Below, in pieces: positions 61,339 through 64,000 of a DNA stretch of 64,000 bases. The translations under genes and the position numbers were made by a program. Source of the DNA: Endoryza sp044226045. Its GTDB lineage: Bacteria > Bacteroidota > Bacteroidia > Chitinophagales > Chitinophagaceae. The first letter of the stretch is position 1, and every line of letters starts with the position of its first letter. Location of the stretch: contig JBGAHR010000012.1 of the NCBI GenBank assembly GCA_044226045.1, positions 1 to 64,000 of the forward strand, written 5' to 3'. The notes beneath the pieces were generated by a model that was given only the letters and a program-made list of their open reading frames with translations, ran no database searches and was not told where the DNA came from.

Positions 61339-63615
61339 ATGGAAAACAGCACACAAGACATCAGCAAGTGTCCATTCCACAACGGTTCCATGAAAAGTAA
61401 CGTTGGTGGTGGTGGCACCCGTAATAAGGATTGGTGGCCGGATCAATTAAAAATTGGTATCCTTCGCCAGCACTCGCCATTGTCTGACCCAATGGATAAA
61501 GATTTCAACTATGCAGAAGCATTCAAAAGCCTCGACCTCGAAGCAGTGAAAAAAGACCTGCATGCACTCATGACCGATTCTCAAGACTGGTGGCCGGCAG
61601 ATTTCGGACATTATGGTGGTCTGTTCATCCGTATGGCCTGGCATAGCGCGGGCACCTACCGGGTACAGGACGGTCGCGGCGGTGGCGGCCAGGGCCAGCA
61701 GCGTTTTGCGCCACTCAACAGCTGGCCCGATAACGTAAGCCTCGATAAAGCCCGCCGTTTGCTCTGGCCTATCAAGCAGAAATACGGAAACAAGATCTCC
61801 TGGGCGGATTTGATGATCCTTACCGGAAACGTAGCACTTGAATCGATGGGATTTAAAACTTTCGGATTTGCCGGCGGTCGTGCAGATACCTGGGAAGCTG
61901 ATGAAAGTGTGTATTGGGGTTCCGAAAAAACATGGCTCGGTGGTGATATCCGTTATGCAAAAGGTTCGGATGGTGTTGCAAAAGCCAATGGAGTGGTCTC
62001 TTCTGATGATAATGCCGATGGCAAAGTCCATTCCCGCAACCTGGAAAATCCACTGGCGGCGGTTCAGATGGGATTGATCTATGTAAATCCGGAAGGACCC
62101 GATGGCAATCCGGATCCGGTAGCAGCAGCAAAAGACATTCGTGACACTTTCAAGAGAATGGCGATGGATGATGTGGAAACTGTAGCCCTGATCGCCGGCG
62201 GTCACTCATTTGGAAAGACCCATGGTGCAGCACCAGCTACACACGTAGGAAAAGAGCCGGAAGCAGCCACCATGGAAGAGCAGGGCTTTGGATGGAAAAG
62301 CAGCTATGGCAGCGGGAAAGGCAGTGATGCCATTACCAGCGGGCTGGAAGTGATCTGGACGAAGACCCCCACCAAATGGAGCAATAACTTTTTTGAAAAC
62401 CTGTTCGGTTACGAGTGGGAACTGACCAAGAGTCCGGCAGGCGCTCATCAATGGGTAGCTAAGAATGCGGAAGCCACGATTCCGGATGCTTTCGATCCCA
62501 ATAAAAAACATGTTCCCCGCATGTTGACAACGGATCTTTCCCTGCGTTTTGATCCTGCTTACGAAAAAATTTCCCGTCGCTTCCTGGAACATCCGGAAGA
62601 ATTCGCTGACGCCTTTGCACGCGCCTGGTTTAAACTCACTCACCGTGATATGGGACCGCGTGCGAGATACCTCGGACCCGATGTACCGGAAGAAGTACTG
62701 ATCTGGCAGGATCCTATTCCCGAAGTAAATCACCCGTTGGTTGATGAAAAAGATATTGCTGAATTGAAAGCTACGATCCTGGCTTCCGGCCTGACGGTTT
62801 CCCAACTGATCAGCACCGCCTGGGCATCAGCCTCTACCTTCCGCGGAAGTGATAAACGGGGTGGCGCCAACGGGGCAAGGATTCGCCTGGCTCCGCAGAA
62901 ATACTGGCAGGCCAATAATCCGGCACAGCTCGATAAGGTGCTAACAGCCCTGGAGAACATCCGGAAAAGTTTCAATGAATCCCGCAAAGACGGAAAGAAA
63001 ATTTCACTGGCAGATCTGATTGTTCTGGCTGGTTGCGCCGCCGTAGAAAAAGCAGCTAAAGATGCCGGTCATTCCATCACCGTTCCTTTTACACCTGGTC
63101 GCATGGATGCATCGCAAGACCAGACGGATGTGGAATCATTCCAGTACCTCGAGCCGATTGCGGATGGTTTCCGCAATTTCCGCAAATCATCTGCTTTCCT
63201 GAGATCAGAAGAATACCTGATCGATAAAGCGAACCTGCTAACACTCACTGCTCCGGAAATGACCGTACTGGTTGGCGGCATGCGGGCGCTCAATGCGAAC
63301 TACGATGGTTCGGCTCATGGCATATTGACCAACAGACCCGGTCAGCTGACCAATGATTTCTTCGTGAACCTGCTCGACATGGGCACTTCCTGGAAATCGG
63401 TTAGTGAAGACCGTGAATTGTTCGAAGGATCTGATCGTCGCACCGGTGCCAAAAAATGGACGGCCACCCGGGCAGACCTGGTTTTCGGATCACATTCCGA
63501 ATTGCGCGCCATTGCTGAAGTGTATGGTTCAGCAGACGGTCAGGCAAAATTTGTAAAAGATTTTGTGGCAGCCTGGAACAAGGTCATGAACCTCGATCGT
63601 TTCGATTTGCAATAA
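61339..63615 (+). CDS. katG: Catalase-peroxidase
   Basis: 758 residues, full length for the family. RMAWHSAGTYR gives the distal Arg98, Trp101 and His102. LIYVNPEGPDG gives Tyr248 and the following RMAMDD the Met of the Met-Tyr-Trp adduct. GGHSFGKTHG gives proximal His289. The C-terminal half is the usual haem-free duplicate (LVGGMRALN, TNDFFVNLLDM). It destroys hydrogen peroxide in the cytoplasm. It is a single-gene unit with a strong terminator. Confidence 0.97.
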   Translation: MENSTQDISKCPFHNGSMKSNVGGGGTRNKDWWPDQLKIGILRQHSPLSDPMDKDFNYAEAFKSLDLEAVKKDLHALMTDSQDWWPADFGHYGGLFIRMAWHSAGTYRVQDGRGGGGQGQQRFAPLNSWPDNVSLDKARRLLWPIKQKYGNKISWADLMILTGNVALESMGFKTFGFAGGRADTWEADESVYWGSEKTWLGGDIRYAKGSDGVAKANGVVSSDDNADGKVHSRNLENPLAAVQMGLIYVNPEGPDGNPDPVAAAKDIRDTFKRMAMDDVETVALIAGGHSFGKTHGAAPATHVGKEPEAATMEEQGFGWKSSYGSGKGSDAITSGLEVIWTKTPTKWSNNFFENLFGYEWELTKSPAGAHQWVAKNAEATIPDAFDPNKKHVPRMLTTDLSLRFDPAYEKISRRFLEHPEEFADAFARAWFKLTHRDMGPRARYLGPDVPEEVLIWQDPIPEVNHPLVDEKDIAELKATILASGLTVSQLISTAWASASTFRGSDKRGGANGARIRLAPQKYWQANNPAQLDKVLTALENIRKSFNESRKDGKKISLADLIVLAGCAAVEKAAKDAGHSITVPFTPGRMDASQDQTDVESFQYLEPIADGFRNFRKSSAFLRSEEYLIDKANLLTLTAPEMTVLVGGMRALNANYDGSAHGILTNRPGQLTNDFFVNLLDMGTSWKSVSEDRELFEGSDRRTGAKKWTATRADLVFGSHSELRAIAEVYGSADGQAKFVKDFVAAWNKVMNLDRFDLQ

Positions 63616-63628
63616 GAAAAGAAAACCC

Positions 63629-63687
63629 AAACATCCCGCTCCGGTTAACCGATCCCGATCTGGTTACCTGGGGCGGGATGTTTTTTT
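63629..63687 (+). terminator. Terminator after katG
   Basis: AAACATCCCGC (63629-63639) pairs with GCGGGATGTTT (63673-63683). Inner CCGGTTAACC/GGTTACCTGG pairing is partial, and T continues to 63687. Confidence 0.9.
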
Positions 63688-63720
63688 AGGGATAAACAAG
63701 CGATATATAATCTATAAATT

Positions 63721-63803
63721 ACTGTTGTGCGGGGAAAACCCGGGGAGCTTAATTGGTCAATTAGCCAATTTGTCAATTAGCCGCTAACCGTAAACAGCAA
63801 ACA
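63721..63803 (+). repeat. Dispersed repeat element, copy 2, with 8-nt ladder
   Basis: It starts ACTGTTGTGCGGGGAAAAC, then has four in-phase 8-nt words AATTGGTC / AATTAGCC / AATTTGTC / AATTAGCC (63751-63782), and ends CTAACCGTAAACAGCAAAC. Same block order as copy 1 at 1285-1383 (minus). The rest of 63804-64000 holds no open frame that I can support. Confidence 0.78.
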
Positions 63804-63973
63804 CTTTTGTAATAAGGTTTGCGCTGGGAGTCGGTTCATAGTAATTCATTTCACAGATGAAAATTTATCATCATAAAACACCAGGCATAAAAGTTCAGCA
63901 GATAAAATGGTAACTACAGTAGCGAAATATATCATTCTGGTATTTCAACCTGTTTACAGGAAAGTTTACAAAG

Positions 63974-63981
63974 TAGATTTG
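63974..63981 (+). promoter_or_regulatory. TAnnTTTG element at the window edge
   Basis: TAGATTTG lies 19 bp before the window end. It probably drives a gene that starts just beyond it. Confidence 0.45.
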
Positions 63982-64000
63982 CTTAATTCTCATTTGCAGA

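Noticed and set aside
61447..62205. 252-codon minus-strand frame inside katG
   Set aside because: Antisense shadow of a conserved gene with no motif or promoter.
1..64000. tRNA, rRNA or transposase genes
   Set aside because: None found by eye in gaps on either strand. Short RNA genes without strong landmarks could still be missed.

Overview
The window reads as chromosomal DNA of a Bacteroidota bacterium, most likely in or near the Chitinophagaceae (inference from gene content). The pointers are several starts preceded by TAnnTTTG (-7) promoter words, almost no Shine-Dalgarno sequences, frequent TTG starts, a two-component sensor with a double Reg_prop propeller, a rhamnose set of the RhaT/RhaI/aldolase-SDR type, and Bacteroidota-style lipoproteins. 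A 12-N run at 47835-47846 shows that this is a draft assembly. I see no rRNA, tRNA, CRISPR array, phage or insertion sequence with a transposase.

Layout. 1-2.5 kb: end of an OPT-family transporter, a repeat-rich gap, and an exported L,D-transpeptidase-like protein. 2.6-5 kb: a Gfo/Idh/MocA oxidoreductase and a polyprenyl-phosphate sugar transferase. 5-10.5 kb: tandem M1 metallopeptidase paralogues, the second with a C-terminal barrel-like half, then a FemAB/GNAT-like protein. 10.7-16.6 kb: Kelch lipoprotein, ispD with a STAS protein, clpC, cmk. 16.7-21 kb: MBOAT acyltransferase with an SGNH-like partner, a lipoprotein, and an ExbB/ExbD-type pair. 21-28.8 kb: prmC, ribD, a DMT transporter, a YigZ/IMPACT protein, 3-hydroxyacyl-CoA dehydrogenase, isoaspartyl peptidase, heptose-7-phosphate kinase-like kinase and an APC permease. 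29.3-34 kb: a large hybrid sensor kinase and a small CBM48 protein. 34-47.7 kb: a nine-gene minus-strand run that begins with a complete L-rhamnose import and catabolism set (rhaT, aldolase/dehydrogenase, rhaI, kinase), continues with GH78, GH88, GH51 and GH53 enzymes and ends with an SDR. This is a pectin (rhamnogalacturonan and arabinogalactan side chain) locus with no SusC/SusD pair. 48-64 kb: VOC protein, GlxA-type regulator, DUF695-like protein, esterase, a kup potassium transporter divergent from a KdpDE-like pair, class V aminotransferase, TlpA-like protein, MgtC-like protein, two unknown proteins and katG.

The most unusual feature is non-coding. At least seven intergenic stretches carry degenerate ladders of short words with a fixed length: 6 nt (TTTCYN or its complement), 7 nt (AAACNNN or its complement), 8 nt (AATTNNNN) or 9 nt (AATTCGNNN and WGYGYCTTC). 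In each, part of the word is constant and part varies, and phase is kept over up to about 15 units. Several ladders begin or end exactly at a stop codon, two have inverted arms, one contains the assembly gap, and part of one (1285-1383) is a dispersed element that recurs at 63721-63803. I know of no described family that these fit.
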